DNA of 62,499 bases, taken from the NCBI GenBank assembly GCA_947631215.1, contig CANRKN010000003.1, positions 1 through 62,499 of the forward strand. The letters run 5' to 3'. Of the stretch, positions 37,012-46,900 are shown piece after piece (the stretch's first letter is position 1; each line of letters opens with the position of its first letter). Made by a program: the position numbers and the translations under genes. The stretch comes from an uncultured Oscillospiraceae bacterium. Its GTDB lineage: Bacteria; Bacillota_A; Clostridia; Oscillospirales; Oscillospiraceae. Below the pieces are notes generated by a model that was not told where the DNA came from, searched no databases, and saw nothing but the letters and a program-made list of their open reading frames with translations.

Positions 37012-38058
37012 TTACTGACGGCGCTTCCCGCGGAGCAACACGGCCGCCAGCAGGCCGCCGCACAGAACGAGCGTCATCGCCCAAGGCGCGAATACGGTCT
37101 CATCCCCTGTTCTGGGGGCCTGAGGACCTGCTGCCGCCGGCTGTGCAGTGGCCGTGGGAGCGGCGGTGGGCACGGCGCCGGCCAGGGGCTCGGAGGTGGC
37201 CACAGGCGCCTTGGTGGGCTCCACAGTTGCCGTGGGCTCAGCGGTGGGCACAGGCGTTTCTGTAGGCGCTGCAGTCGCCGTGGGTTCGGCCGTGGGCTCA
37301 GGCGTTGCTGTCGGCGCCTGGGTAGGCTCCGGCGGCGCCGTCGGGGCCGGTGTGGGTGCAGGTGTTGCCGTTGGCGCCAAGGTGGGTTCCGGCGTGGCGG
37401 TCGGCTCCGGGTCGCCGGAGCCGGTGCCATCGTCATAGCCGTCGCCGATGACGCCGCCGGCGTTGTTGTCGGTAAAGCCGCTGTCAGGCTGCCCGCCAAC
37501 GGGAGGACGATATTCCGGTGTCGTTTCCGGCGCCTGGGTGGGCTCCGGCGTGGCATCGGGTGTTGCTTCCGGCGCCTGGTCTGCCGTGTCGCCGGCCTGC
37601 GGCTCCGTCACTTCCTCCTCATCCACCACGTTGCGGATGACGGTGCGGGAACCATAGACATATTTCAGGGAGTTTGCAGCCAGCTTCACCGTTCCGTCCG
37701 CTGCCGTGACCGTTCCCAATACCAGCGTATCGGTCCCCTCGGCCATCAGGGGCGATTCCCCGGCGATGTAGATCGTCACACCGTCTGCTGTACGGCTCAC
37801 ATAGGTCATGCGGCTCGCCAGCGCCTCGCCGAAGGTGAATCCATCCGCGCCCGTCAGCGTCAGCTGCAGGGAGGATATCCCCTCCTTAGCCATACTGTCG
37901 GAGTGGAGCGTGACAGTCCCGCTGTCCACCGTTATATAGTCGGCGGGCGAAGGCGAGGCGCCGGCCTCGCCCTCCGCCGCCAGGGCGTCTGTCACCGGCA
38001 GCAGCATCACCGCCGCCAGGACCAGGACCACCGTAAACATATAAATGATACGTTTCAT
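37012..38058 (-). CDS. Wall-anchored protein: cohesin-like domain, Pro/Thr stalk, sorting signal
   Basis: Secreted protein of 348 residues, start at the ATG at 38058 with AGGAGGAAG upstream. Signal peptide about 1-28. Residues about 38-145 form one beta-rich domain (ISSLQLTLTGADGFTF, VTIYIAGESPLM, TDTLVLGTVTA, VKLAANSLKYVYG) that resembles a small cohesin by pattern; this is not proven. Residues about 160-310 are a Pro/Thr/Glu-Ala stalk of PT-x-x-PT repeats. The C-terminus APRTGD, hydrophobic helix, RGKRRQ is a sortase-type sorting signal with a variant LPXTG. It lies 23 bases downstream of the M60 protease gene. Confidence 0.75.
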   Translation of the reverse strand: MKRIIYMFTVVLVLAAVMLLPVTDALAAEGEAGASPSPADYITVDSGTVTLHSDSMAKEGISSLQLTLTGADGFTFGEALASRMTYVSRTADGVTIYIAGESPLMAEGTDTLVLGTVTAADGTVKLAANSLKYVYGSRTVIRNVVDEEEVTEPQAGDTADQAPEATPDATPEPTQAPETTPEYRPPVGGQPDSGFTDNNAGGVIGDGYDDGTGSGDPEPTATPEPTLAPTATPAPTPAPTAPPEPTQAPTATPEPTAEPTATAAPTETPVPTAEPTATVEPTKAPVATSEPLAGAVPTAAPTATAQPAAAGPQAPRTGDETVFAPWAMTLVLCGGLLAAVLLRGKRRQ

Positions 38059-38081
38059 GATTCTTCCTCCTTCCCCACGCC

Positions 38082-41000
38082 TCAATAGGAGGCGTTCAGG
38101 GTGATGCTGCCAAGCTCGGCGGGCACATCCGCGAACAGCGAGTCGCTCACCAGCCGCTCGCCCTCGTTGGTCAGGGCGTCATTGACGCGGTAAAGCTCCA
38201 CGCGGACACGGCTGGGCAGCTGGAACTTGCTCATGTCCATGTCCTGGGGTTCGATCCACCAGACCCACGCGCCGTCGTTCACATCCTGGATGTTCCCGGT
38301 ATCCGGCACCTGGGACAGGATGACCTGATGGGCCGCCTGTTCGCCGGTGATTGGGTCCGTGCCGGTGACCAGTTTGCCGTCCTGATCATAGAGCATGACC
38401 ACGTTGTAGGCTGCGTTGCCTTTATAGCTGCCGGTGAACACCAGCGAGCCCGCCCGGATGGAAAGGCCCTTGTCCCTGTCATAGACATAGTCCTGATCCA
38501 GATAGCCAACGGACAGCCGGCCGTCGGCGGTGTGGACGTCCACATTGTCGCCGGTGGGCCCAAGCACGTCCAGCTCCGCCACGGATACGGATGTGCTCTC
38601 GCCCATCAGCACCAGCCGGACGGCGTCCGCCGCATAGGTGCTCACATAGCCGGCGTCGCCGTTGGAGAAGTAGAGTGTACCGGTGCCGTGCAGCTCCCCT
38701 GTCGCCACATCTATCCACTCTCCGCCCTGATGGACGGCCACCTCGCAGTGGTCCAGCGCGGCGTCCGTATACCGCAGAGCGGTGACCACGTGGGTTTCAT
38801 GGAAGTCTATCTCGATGGCGCCGGCCCCGGCCATAGCGGCGGTGTAAGCTGTCTCCGCTTTGCCGTCGATAGCGTACAGGGCTGCGTTCTCTTCCATAGC
38901 CTCCGGGTCGTCGGCACTGCCGCCGCCGCTGGTGATGGGCGCGGCCTCCAGGCCGGCGGTGCGGACGGTCCAGCTGTCCTTGCCCAGGTCGCCGCCGTGC
39001 TCCACCTTCACCATGGCGCCCTCCGCCGCGGCGGAGCGGTTCAGGTACTTGTCCACCAGCGTGACCTCATAGGACACGGTCCGGTTGTTCATGGCGGACA
39101 CCACATCCACAAAAGTATTTTCAGTGGTGAAGCCCACGGTCCTGCGCTGGGTCACGCCCCGTTCGATGGTCCGGCGGACGATCTCATAGCCCAGGATATC
39201 GCTCTCAGGAATAGCGCTGTCAGGGGTGACGGTGACCGTCACACGGTTGCTCTGGACCGGGTCCGCCTGGACGTCCACCGCGGCGATGGCCGCCGTGGTA
39301 CCATCCGCCGCGAGGGCGCTGCCCGAGCCGTTCAGGGCGTAGAGCCGTGCCTCGTCGTTGGTGTAATAGATGGCCCTGGTCTCCGCCGGGAACTGGCTTG
39401 CGTAGGCGATAGTGGCCTCGTCAGGTGTCTTGCCCCAGCGCTGGAAGAAGTCCAGGATGTTCTTTTCCGCCGCCGCGCAGGCCAGGCGCATCAGGGTCTG
39501 GTCGATGTCCGCCCCCTCCAGGTCCAGCCCGCCGGGCGCCTTGGAGGGCGTGCGGGCGTAGGTGTCCACCCTGGCCCAGAACAGGTTCGCCAGCTGCTCG
39601 TTATAGTCGGAATAGGTCCTGAAGTTATAGCCCTTGTCATAGGCCAGGTGCAGCTGCCAGTACATGGCAAGCTGTGTGAACACGTTGGAGGCGCTGCCCT
39701 TGGCGCCGCTGGTGACCTTGGCGTAGACGTTATCATAGTCGAAGCGGACGCTTTCGTTGGTCTCCCTGGCCTGGGCCAGGACGGCGAAGTAGTTGTTGGT
39801 GATCTCGGCGATGGCGTAAGAGCCCTGGTTGATGTCGTGGCCGATCTCATGGGCGACGCCCCAGCCGAAGTAATTGCCGGACACATATTTGCCGCTGCCG
39901 TCGGACTGTACGCCCAAGCAGTTTGTCATGCCCGCCGTCTCGGGCCATTCGATGCCGATGTGGTCGCCGGAAGCGTACATGAACGCGCCGGAGAACATAC
40001 GCTGATAGCGGATATTCAGGTGCCGGAAGGGTATCCGGTCCACGGCGTCGGGGGCGGAGGCGCTCAGTCCCTTGTGCTGGTAGAACAGATACATCATGCT
40101 CTCCATGGCGTTCAGGGAGTTCAGAAGCGTCCCGGCGCTGCCGCCGCAGCCATTTATGACCTGCTGGGCGGGCAGGGACAGCATCATGGTGTCCAGCATG
40201 ATGTCCGTGGCGCCCAGGATGCAGTTTCTCTCGCTGTACTCATAGTTGACCTCGGCGTTGACCGGGTCGCCGCCCTGATGGGCCTCGGCGTGCAGCGCGG
40301 ACATATTGCCCACATAAGCGTTAAGCTCGCCCACATAGGCGCTCACCCGTGCGGACCGCTCGCCCGGGTCTGTGACCTGATACAGGTCCAGCACCGGCAC
40401 CTCTACGCCACCGCTCACCCGCACGGCGTACTGCTCCCGGGAACCGGCCCCGCCCATATACTGCACATACAGGGCCCCGCCGGATTCCATGCCGGTGTTG
40501 GTCCACACCTTGGGCACGATGATCTCGTTGGCGCCCACTTTCAGGTTGGAAGTAAGTATCTGTGAAAGGGCGCTGGCCTCGGCGTGGTACTGGGTGGCCA
40601 CCAGCTTTAGCTGGGTGGCGTCGCCGGTCTTCTTGAGGCTGCTGGAGACATAGACCGTGATCTTCTCCCCCGCCGCCGCTGTGACGCCCAGGGGCTGCCA
40701 GGCGTTGAGGCCGCCGAAGCCATGCTCGTCGCCGCTGGCGGTGATGCCGGTGTGGACGTAGGTGACCTTCCGCAGGAACTGGTCGTTGAATATCTTCCAG
40801 GCGGTCTCCCACTCCTTCAAAAGCAGGTCCTTATCCGGGTTCACGTTGCCGAACTGGTCGACGGAGTTTTCGATGGCGGTCTTGAGGTTCTCCAACTGCT
40901 CCTTCGTCACCGTGCTCTTCAGTGTGGTGTGCAGGTCGTCCTCGTACATCCCGTAGAGCTGCCGCTTCAGATCGTCGTAGCGGTAGAAGTACACGTCGGC

Positions 41001-43451
41001 GACGTTGACGCGGTTATTGCCTGCCCAGTAGCGGGCCACGCCGATCTGCACCTTCGTGGCGGTGATGGGCGCTGGCATGCGCAGGAAGAAGTAGGTCCGC
41101 CCCTGGCTGTCCGTCCGGCGCTGTGAGGTCATGAAGGAGTCGTCGTACATGTGCTCAGCGCCGGTCTCATCCCACCAGCGGACACGGCAGTAGGTGAAGT
41201 CCATATTGGCGTCAGTGCTCATCATGCCGATGGTGTCCATCTCGTAAGGCTGGTCGAAGGTATAGATGAGGCCCACGTTTGCAGGCATGTTCCACCAGCC
41301 GCCGTCGTTCCAGGTGCCCCGTTCATAGTAGGACCGGGGGTCGCCGTCCACAGTGCCCCATGCAGAGCCCGGGGCGGTGTCCAGGGGACTGTCAAACATG
41401 TTGTCCCCGCCGCAGCCCAGAACGGCGGAGGTGATGTGATACGTGCCGGGCACGCCGTTTACGTCGGCATTGATGAGGTTGAACCGGGGCATCTCCGCCG
41501 GGTCCAGAGTGACGGTCTTCGCTTTGGCGTGCATGGACTCGCCGCTCTCGCCGAACTCATTGACGCCGGTCACATAGACCTCGTACTCCGTCTGGGCCGC
41601 GTCAGAAAGGCCGGTGAACTCATACTTCGCGGCGGTGAGGCCCTCGATCTTCCGATAGGCGGTCTCCCCGGGCATCTTATAGTAGAGGTTGTAGGACTGT
41701 GTGTCCTTCATGTTCTTCCAGGTGACGGTGATCATCTGGTAGCCTCCCACGGCCTTCACGTTGTCCGGCTTGTCCGGCCGGCCCGCGGGCCTGGGCGTCA
41801 CGGTGACAGCGCCGCTCATGGCGCTTGTCCACTTGCCGTTCACGGACCGGACCGTGACCGTATAGGTCTTGTAGTTCTCCACCTCTTTGCCGCCGAAGTT
41901 GGTGACGGTAAGGCTGGTGCCGGTGAGCGGATAGGTATCGGAGGCGTCCCCGTTGGAGACGAACACCTCGTAGCCGGTAATATTGGTACAGGGCTGCCAG
42001 GAGACGGTGAACTGCCGGCTGCCGGCTGCTGCGGTCAGCCCCTCGGGCACACTGGCCTGGGGCTCCGGGATGCGCTCGGCCATGCCGTTTACAAACTCCA
42101 CCTGGCTGATGGAGGCCAGGCTCCCCATGTCGGATGTGCCGGTGATGCGGATGGTGACCGCCTTCACGGCCACCCTGCCGCCCAGGTCCAGAACGATATT
42201 GCCGCTGGCGTCTACAGACGCCTGCCCAACAGCGGCGACCGCAGGCATGTCCACGCTGACAGCCGCCACAGGCGCGGCACTGCCGATGGTGTAGGTATGT
42301 ATCTCGTCCGCCAGCTCCACATCGATATAGCCGGAGGCGATATTGGTCTTTTCCAGGGTTATCACATCGGCGGCAGCCTCCTGGGGCAGTTGGAGGGTCA
42401 GCTCCACAGGGGCCTCCTGGGATATGGGCTCGCCCTCATTGTGTCCCAGGGAGAACACGCCGCCGTTATCCAAAAACAGGTCATCCACCGAGCCAGAGCA
42501 GGTATCCGCCGTTTGGGATACGGTGAACGCGGACGCGGGGACGAAATGGGCGGGCGTAGACGCTCTCATGGCGGCGTCCATCGCCGCGATGCGCTCGTTC
42601 TTTGCCAGATATTCCGCGTCGGTCAGGTCGGTGAAGCCGTCGCCGTTCAGGTCGGTGAAATACGCCCCCGCCTCCCCGGCCACGGACTGCATCATCTTCG
42701 CTTTATCTTCCTGGTCAACGTCGCCGTCGCCGTCCACGTCGCCAAGCTGTATAAGGCCGGGATGGACCGCGTCGCCGTAGCCGGTCACCACGCCCACCAT
42801 CAGCTCCAGCAGCACGCCGTCGCCGGCGGCCAGCTCAACGCTCTGGGTATAGGTCGCGCAGCCCTGGCCGACGGCGGTCAGGGTATAGGTCCCCGCGGGC
42901 ACACCGGTGAGGCTGCCCACAGCGCCGCCGGCGATAACGGTCACGGGCCCGAAAAAGTCACCGGCCGCATCCGTCAGCGACACGGCAAAAGCGGGCGTCC
43001 ATATCCCCGTATCCACTGCTGTGGCGATCTTCACGTCCACCTGGCCCAGGCCGGGCTGGGCCAGGGACAGCACCATGGGCTCATCCTCCCCCGGCTCCGG
43101 GGTCGGAGAGGGCTCTGCGCTGGGGGACGGCTCCGCCGTCTCGCCGGGCGTCACCGTATCGGTCGCGCTGCCGTCGGCGGCAGGCACGTCCGTAGGCTCG
43201 GGCACAGCCGTCACCTCCGGCGCCGGCTCGGGCCGGGCCGTGGGCTCCGCCGTGGGCACGGGCGTTTCCTCCGCTGGGGGCTCCCCTGTCCCCGGTATCT
43301 GCCAGGTCATATCGTCACCCAGCACGTCCTCTGACACATCCGGTTCCCAGACGACGCCGTCGTCCAGCGGCTGACCGTCCGCTGCAAACACAGGGACGGC
43401 CAGGCCGAACGCCATGACAAGTGCCAGGACGGCCGCGATCATTTTCTTCAT
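38082..43451 (-). CDS. Secreted multidomain M60-type (mucinase-like) metalloprotease
   Basis: Protein of 1,789 residues from the ATG at 43451 (GGAGAGG upstream). Order: signal peptide (1-24); Pro/Thr linker (to about 115); CnaB/Ig-like domain; dockerin-like pair of calcium loops at about 233-285 (LGDVDGDGDVDQED, TDLNGDGFTDLTD); beta domain; two fibronectin III-like repeats (about 465-650); a galactose-binding-like domain (about 670-830); the peptidase region with HEIGH at 1201-1205 and Glu1216 (AEITNN), the HExxH-x10-E gluzincin pattern of M60; and a C-terminal F5/8-type domain (about 1505-1660). M60 enzymes cleave mucins. Possibly held at the surface by the next gene's product. Confidence 0.88.
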   Translation of the reverse strand: MKKMIAAVLALVMAFGLAVPVFAADGQPLDDGVVWEPDVSEDVLGDDMTWQIPGTGEPPAEETPVPTAEPTARPEPAPEVTAVPEPTDVPAADGSATDTVTPGETAEPSPSAEPSPTPEPGEDEPMVLSLAQPGLGQVDVKIATAVDTGIWTPAFAVSLTDAAGDFFGPVTVIAGGAVGSLTGVPAGTYTLTAVGQGCATYTQSVELAAGDGVLLELMVGVVTGYGDAVHPGLIQLGDVDGDGDVDQEDKAKMMQSVAGEAGAYFTDLNGDGFTDLTDAEYLAKNERIAAMDAAMRASTPAHFVPASAFTVSQTADTCSGSVDDLFLDNGGVFSLGHNEGEPISQEAPVELTLQLPQEAAADVITLEKTNIASGYIDVELADEIHTYTIGSAAPVAAVSVDMPAVAAVGQASVDASGNIVLDLGGRVAVKAVTIRITGTSDMGSLASISQVEFVNGMAERIPEPQASVPEGLTAAAGSRQFTVSWQPCTNITGYEVFVSNGDASDTYPLTGTSLTVTNFGGKEVENYKTYTVTVRSVNGKWTSAMSGAVTVTPRPAGRPDKPDNVKAVGGYQMITVTWKNMKDTQSYNLYYKMPGETAYRKIEGLTAAKYEFTGLSDAAQTEYEVYVTGVNEFGESGESMHAKAKTVTLDPAEMPRFNLINADVNGVPGTYHITSAVLGCGGDNMFDSPLDTAPGSAWGTVDGDPRSYYERGTWNDGGWWNMPANVGLIYTFDQPYEMDTIGMMSTDANMDFTYCRVRWWDETGAEHMYDDSFMTSQRRTDSQGRTYFFLRMPAPITATKVQIGVARYWAGNNRVNVADVYFYRYDDLKRQLYGMYEDDLHTTLKSTVTKEQLENLKTAIENSVDQFGNVNPDKDLLLKEWETAWKIFNDQFLRKVTYVHTGITASGDEHGFGGLNAWQPLGVTAAAGEKITVYVSSSLKKTGDATQLKLVATQYHAEASALSQILTSNLKVGANEIIVPKVWTNTGMESGGALYVQYMGGAGSREQYAVRVSGGVEVPVLDLYQVTDPGERSARVSAYVGELNAYVGNMSALHAEAHQGGDPVNAEVNYEYSERNCILGATDIMLDTMMLSLPAQQVINGCGGSAGTLLNSLNAMESMMYLFYQHKGLSASAPDAVDRIPFRHLNIRYQRMFSGAFMYASGDHIGIEWPETAGMTNCLGVQSDGSGKYVSGNYFGWGVAHEIGHDINQGSYAIAEITNNYFAVLAQARETNESVRFDYDNVYAKVTSGAKGSASNVFTQLAMYWQLHLAYDKGYNFRTYSDYNEQLANLFWARVDTYARTPSKAPGGLDLEGADIDQTLMRLACAAAEKNILDFFQRWGKTPDEATIAYASQFPAETRAIYYTNDEARLYALNGSGSALAADGTTAAIAAVDVQADPVQSNRVTVTVTPDSAIPESDILGYEIVRRTIERGVTQRRTVGFTTENTFVDVVSAMNNRTVSYEVTLVDKYLNRSAAAEGAMVKVEHGGDLGKDSWTVRTAGLEAAPITSGGGSADDPEAMEENAALYAIDGKAETAYTAAMAGAGAIEIDFHETHVVTALRYTDAALDHCEVAVHQGGEWIDVATGELHGTGTLYFSNGDAGYVSTYAADAVRLVLMGESTSVSVAELDVLGPTGDNVDVHTADGRLSVGYLDQDYVYDRDKGLSIRAGSLVFTGSYKGNAAYNVVMLYDQDGKLVTGTDPITGEQAAHQVILSQVPDTGNIQDVNDGAWVWWIEPQDMDMSKFQLPSRVRVELYRVNDALTNEGERLVSDSLFADVPAELGSITLNASY

Positions 43452-43471
43452 GACCAACACCTCTCCTCTGT

Positions 43472-43490
43472 GACCCTGCCCCGCAGGGTC
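43472..43490 (-). promoter_or_regulatory. 5'-UTR hairpin of the M60 protease mRNA
   Basis: A perfect 8-bp stem GACCCTGC/GCAGGGTC with a 3-base loop, placed at the very start of the predicted mRNA and 4 bases before the GAGGAGAGG ribosome site. It may protect the 5' end or affect ribosome loading. Confidence 0.55.
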
Positions 43491-43491
43491 G

Positions 43492-43531
43492 GAATATGTC
43501 ATATTCTATCAGGTTTACCATAACTGCGCAA
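43492..43531 (-). promoter_or_regulatory. M60 protease promoter and overlapping palindrome
   Basis: Minus strand: TTGCGC (43531-43526) and TAGAAT (43508-43503), spacer 17. A 15-base palindrome GAATATG-T-CATATTC (43492-43506) covers the end of the -10 box and the start site, a typical repressor position. Confidence 0.65.
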
Positions 43532-43649
43532 GTATTTTATTATGTAATTCCTTATTAATTTTTCCAGACGTTCCCAGTTGTAAAATCCCATAAATATCAA
43601 TTGTTCTGCATACACGTGTATTTGCCGCTGTGATTTGAGCGTAAAAATG

Positions 43650-43731
43650 TCAGATGCGCTGTGACCCCCGAATTGGCGGGACTTTTCTGCCGGATTTGTC
43701 ACAGGAAAGCGAAAAAGAAATCAGATGTGCT
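43650..43731. other. Unassigned structured element between divergent promoters
   Basis: The 43452-43929 gap separates the M60 and pilus genes. Inside it CTGTGAC (43659-43665) pairs with GTCACAG (43698-43704) around smaller GC stems (CCCG/CGGG or GGC/GCC). The structure is flanked by an imperfect direct repeat TCAGATGYGCT at 43650-43660 and 43721-43731. Both mapped promoters point away from it, so it is not in either predicted leader. I do not recognise the family. The rest of the gap is AT-rich and holds only the two promoters, the M60 5'-UTR hairpin with its adjoining palindrome, and the pilus ribosome site. Confidence 0.45.
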
Positions 43732-43784
43732 TAACTTATTGTGTAACCTGCAAAATTTTCTTTTTGGAAAATGAACGGTTTTTA

Positions 43785-43813
43785 TTGAAAAAACGAGTGG
43801 AATGTATTATACT
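43785..43813 (+). promoter_or_regulatory. Promoter of the type IV pilus operon
   Basis: TTGAAA (43785-43790) and TATACT (43808-43813), spacer exactly 17 bases, about 115 bases before the first prepilin ATG. No c-di-GMP riboswitch was recognised in the leader. Confidence 0.75.
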
Positions 43814-43929
43814 CGATAAGAATAAGTACTATATCTTATTATGTTTTGTACGTTATTTTATCCCGTGCCAGTAAATGGCGTCACTGCTGATTCTGCCGGA
43901 CAAACGGCTGCGGAAAGGAGGAGCATTCC

Positions 43930-46900
43930 ATGAGAAAGCGGGAACATCAGCGCGGCTTTACGCTGATAGAGCTTCTGACCACGGTGGCGATCATGGTGGT
44001 CTTCCTCGCCATTTCCGCCGTCGCCGTCGGTTCCTACCGCAGCAAGCTGAAGATCACGGAGCTTGACAATGCGGCCCGCCAGATATATCTCGCCGCCCAG
44101 AACCGGGCTGTGCTCCTCCAGAGCCGCGGCGCCCTGAAGCCGCTGCTGGAGAATGCCGGCAGCGATCTCACCGTTGCTGAAGACGGCAGTGTGGAAGATT
44201 ATTCTTACATAACGAACACGAACGCGAACGCCGATAAAAAAGCGGCGCTGGACCAGCTCCTTCCTGTGGGGACTATCGATCCCACTCTGCGGGAGGGGCA
44301 GTTCTATATCGTCTATGAACCGGACAGCGGCAGTGTCACGGACGCGTTTTACACGGAAGATGGGCCAATAGATGGCTTCTCCACCTATTATGTGACTGTC
44401 TCCCCTTCTGCGGACGAGCGCCGGAAAGCCGACCACATGGTTGGCTGGTACAGCGCCAAGGCCGCTGAGGCCGGCGACGCCTCCTACCTGGCCGCCCCAG
44501 AGATCGAGATCATCAATGAGGACACCCTCCGGGCCGAGATCAACTGGTCAGTCCCCAAAGAGATGACCAATCCGCTGGCCGACGCGCACCTGAAGGTCAC
44601 TGTCACCTATGGCGGTAAGGAAACTGATATCTCTGAAGGCAGCTCTTACGACAGGTGCATCTGCTCTGGTTCTATCGTCGCCGGCACAGCCACCAATGTC
44701 TACCTGCTGGACAGCATGGTGACCGGCAAGCAGTTCAAGGACCTGTTCACGCCCGACGTGACCGACTTTGGCAAGGATTTCACCATCCGTGCTGAGGTCG
44801 TCTATACAGGCGCCGATGCGGCGAGCTACATCCCCCAGTCCAGCGAGAAGACGACCAACAGCCTCTTTGCCGACGGCACCACTGACGGCACGGCCCATAT
44901 CGCCTACCTGCGCCACCTGCAGAATCTTGACAAAGACTTCTCCGGCGTGGACGGTATCACTGCCGCCGTGCAGGACGAGGACATCAATAAGCCCTCCGGG
45001 GACACCGGCTATACCCTCGAAGGCACAGCGGGCTATTCTCCCGCTGATGATACATATAATTTTCAGCCCATCAACAACCCCGACCTGACCTCCTATGACG
45101 GCCAGGAGAAGGAGATACGCTGGCTGCATATCGACACAGATGATTATGCCGCCGGACTTTTTGCCGATTTCGGCGGTGATCATCTGACGGACATCCACCT
45201 TATGAATGCAGACGTCTCCGGCAACACATTTGTGGGCGCCCTTTGCGGCGAGGTCAAGGATGGCGTCACCATTGACGGCTGCCAGGTCTACTGGAAGGCG
45301 GAGAATGCCGAGCAGCCCAATCTGCGGACTGAACTGGGAGAGGCGGATAAAACGACCTATGCCCTTAATGGCAGCTATAAGCTCACCGGCGATACCGTGG
45401 GTGGCCTGGTGGGCTCCGCCGAGGATGTCACTATCAACAACAGCTTTGCCGCCACCACTGTGAGTGGTGACATTGTCGGCGGCCTGGTCGGGCAGGGCAA
45501 TAATAAACTCACCATCGAGCGCTCTTATGCCGACTGCTACCTTGCCGGCAGTTCCGCCGCGGCCGGGCTGGTTGGCAGCATGGGCGGCACCGGCAGCGCC
45601 CTTGACGCTGTATACTCTGCCGGGTTTATATCCAGGTCCGACACCACACCTGCCGCCGGTCTCTATCTGGGAAGCGGCGCAGACGTGACAAACAGCTATG
45701 CCGCCATGGCCTACAGCACCAGCGAGGGCGATATCTATCCTCTGTCCAACGGCGGCAGCTTTGATGACGGCGACAATGTTTATTATCTTGGCAGTTTCAA
45801 ATCCAACAACGGCGGCAAGGCTTTTACCACAGCCGATGAACTCGAGCTCACCGACTTTCTGAAAGCCCCAAAGACGACCTATGCCTACAACCTCCGCACC
45901 GGCGTGACCCTGGGCAGCTATCCCTATCCCGGCCTGGAAAACCTGGACCATTACGGCGACTGGCCGGTCGCAGCCAAGCAGAGCGGCGCCAGGCTCGTCT
46001 ACTGGGAGCAGTATGAAGACGACACCCTCGGCATATGGAGCAGCGGCAGGAAAGACCTGAAGAAGGATACCGATCCGCACGCGCTCGTGGTCTCCGACGG
46101 CTATGCCCTGCTGCTGGAGGACAGCGAGTTCACAGATGGCAAGGTCAGGGTCGAATATAAGCTTAATAGTGAGTATGCTGAAAGCGTGCCTGTAGACTAC
46201 AACAAAGACAACGACACCATGCTCACCTATATGAACTATTATCTGGCCGAACTGCCCGCAAAGTGTCTCTATGTCCCGGGGATCTACGATAATCGCCTCC
46301 GTATGCTGTACGCGACTATAGGTGACGCCGCCGACGCTCTTGTCTTCTCGTATGATCCTCATTTCGCCAGAGAACCCGTTGAGGGAGACATACCGCCCAC
46401 CGAGGCCGGCACGGGATATATCCGTTCGGCCCGGCACCTGTATAATTTGAGCCGGTTTGCAGGAGTTTACGGGGAACGCGAATTTGTACAAGAGCTGGAT
46501 ATTGATTATGCCGGCTATTATCCCCGAGTAGATGGCATTTTTGAGTATCAGCTGACCCCTACTGACAATTTCATCAGTAAATATGACGGCCAGTACCACC
46601 ATATTTGGAATGTTTCTTTCAAAAATGCAGACGCCATAGGCCTGTTCGGTGTCAATAACGGTACCATCAAGAACGTGTTCTTCGGCGGAAAGGACCGCGA
46701 AAATGTTCTTAAGATCACCGGCAGCGCTGCTAATATGGGCGCGCTGGTGGGCGTCAACAATGGCGAAGGCAGAATCGAAAACTGCGCCGTGGGCTATGTG
46801 GAGCTGGAGAACACGAGCACCGACTCTGCCGCCGCCGTCGGCGGCTTGGTGGGGCTGAACACCGGAACTGTCAAGAACTGCTCTGCCTCTACCGACAGCA

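Noticed and set aside
37148..37438. Gly/Val/Ala-rich plus-strand frame opposite the Pro/Thr stalk
   Set aside because: It is the complement of the PT repeat and arises from its periodic sequence.
43659..43704. CRP-type TGTGA/TCACA operator
   Set aside because: The half-sites are over 30 bases apart, not 6, so this is not a CRP site.
43814..43929. c-di-GMP riboswitch before the pilus operon
   Set aside because: Expected in some clostridial pilus loci, but neither GEMM-I nor GEMM-II conserved blocks are visible; only a weak GCCG/CGGC stem near the ribosome site.
43875..44066. A 63-codon ORF overlapping the start of the giant prepilin
   Set aside because: No ribosome site, Arg/His-rich out-of-frame reading of the prepilin signal region; a leader peptide cannot be supported.
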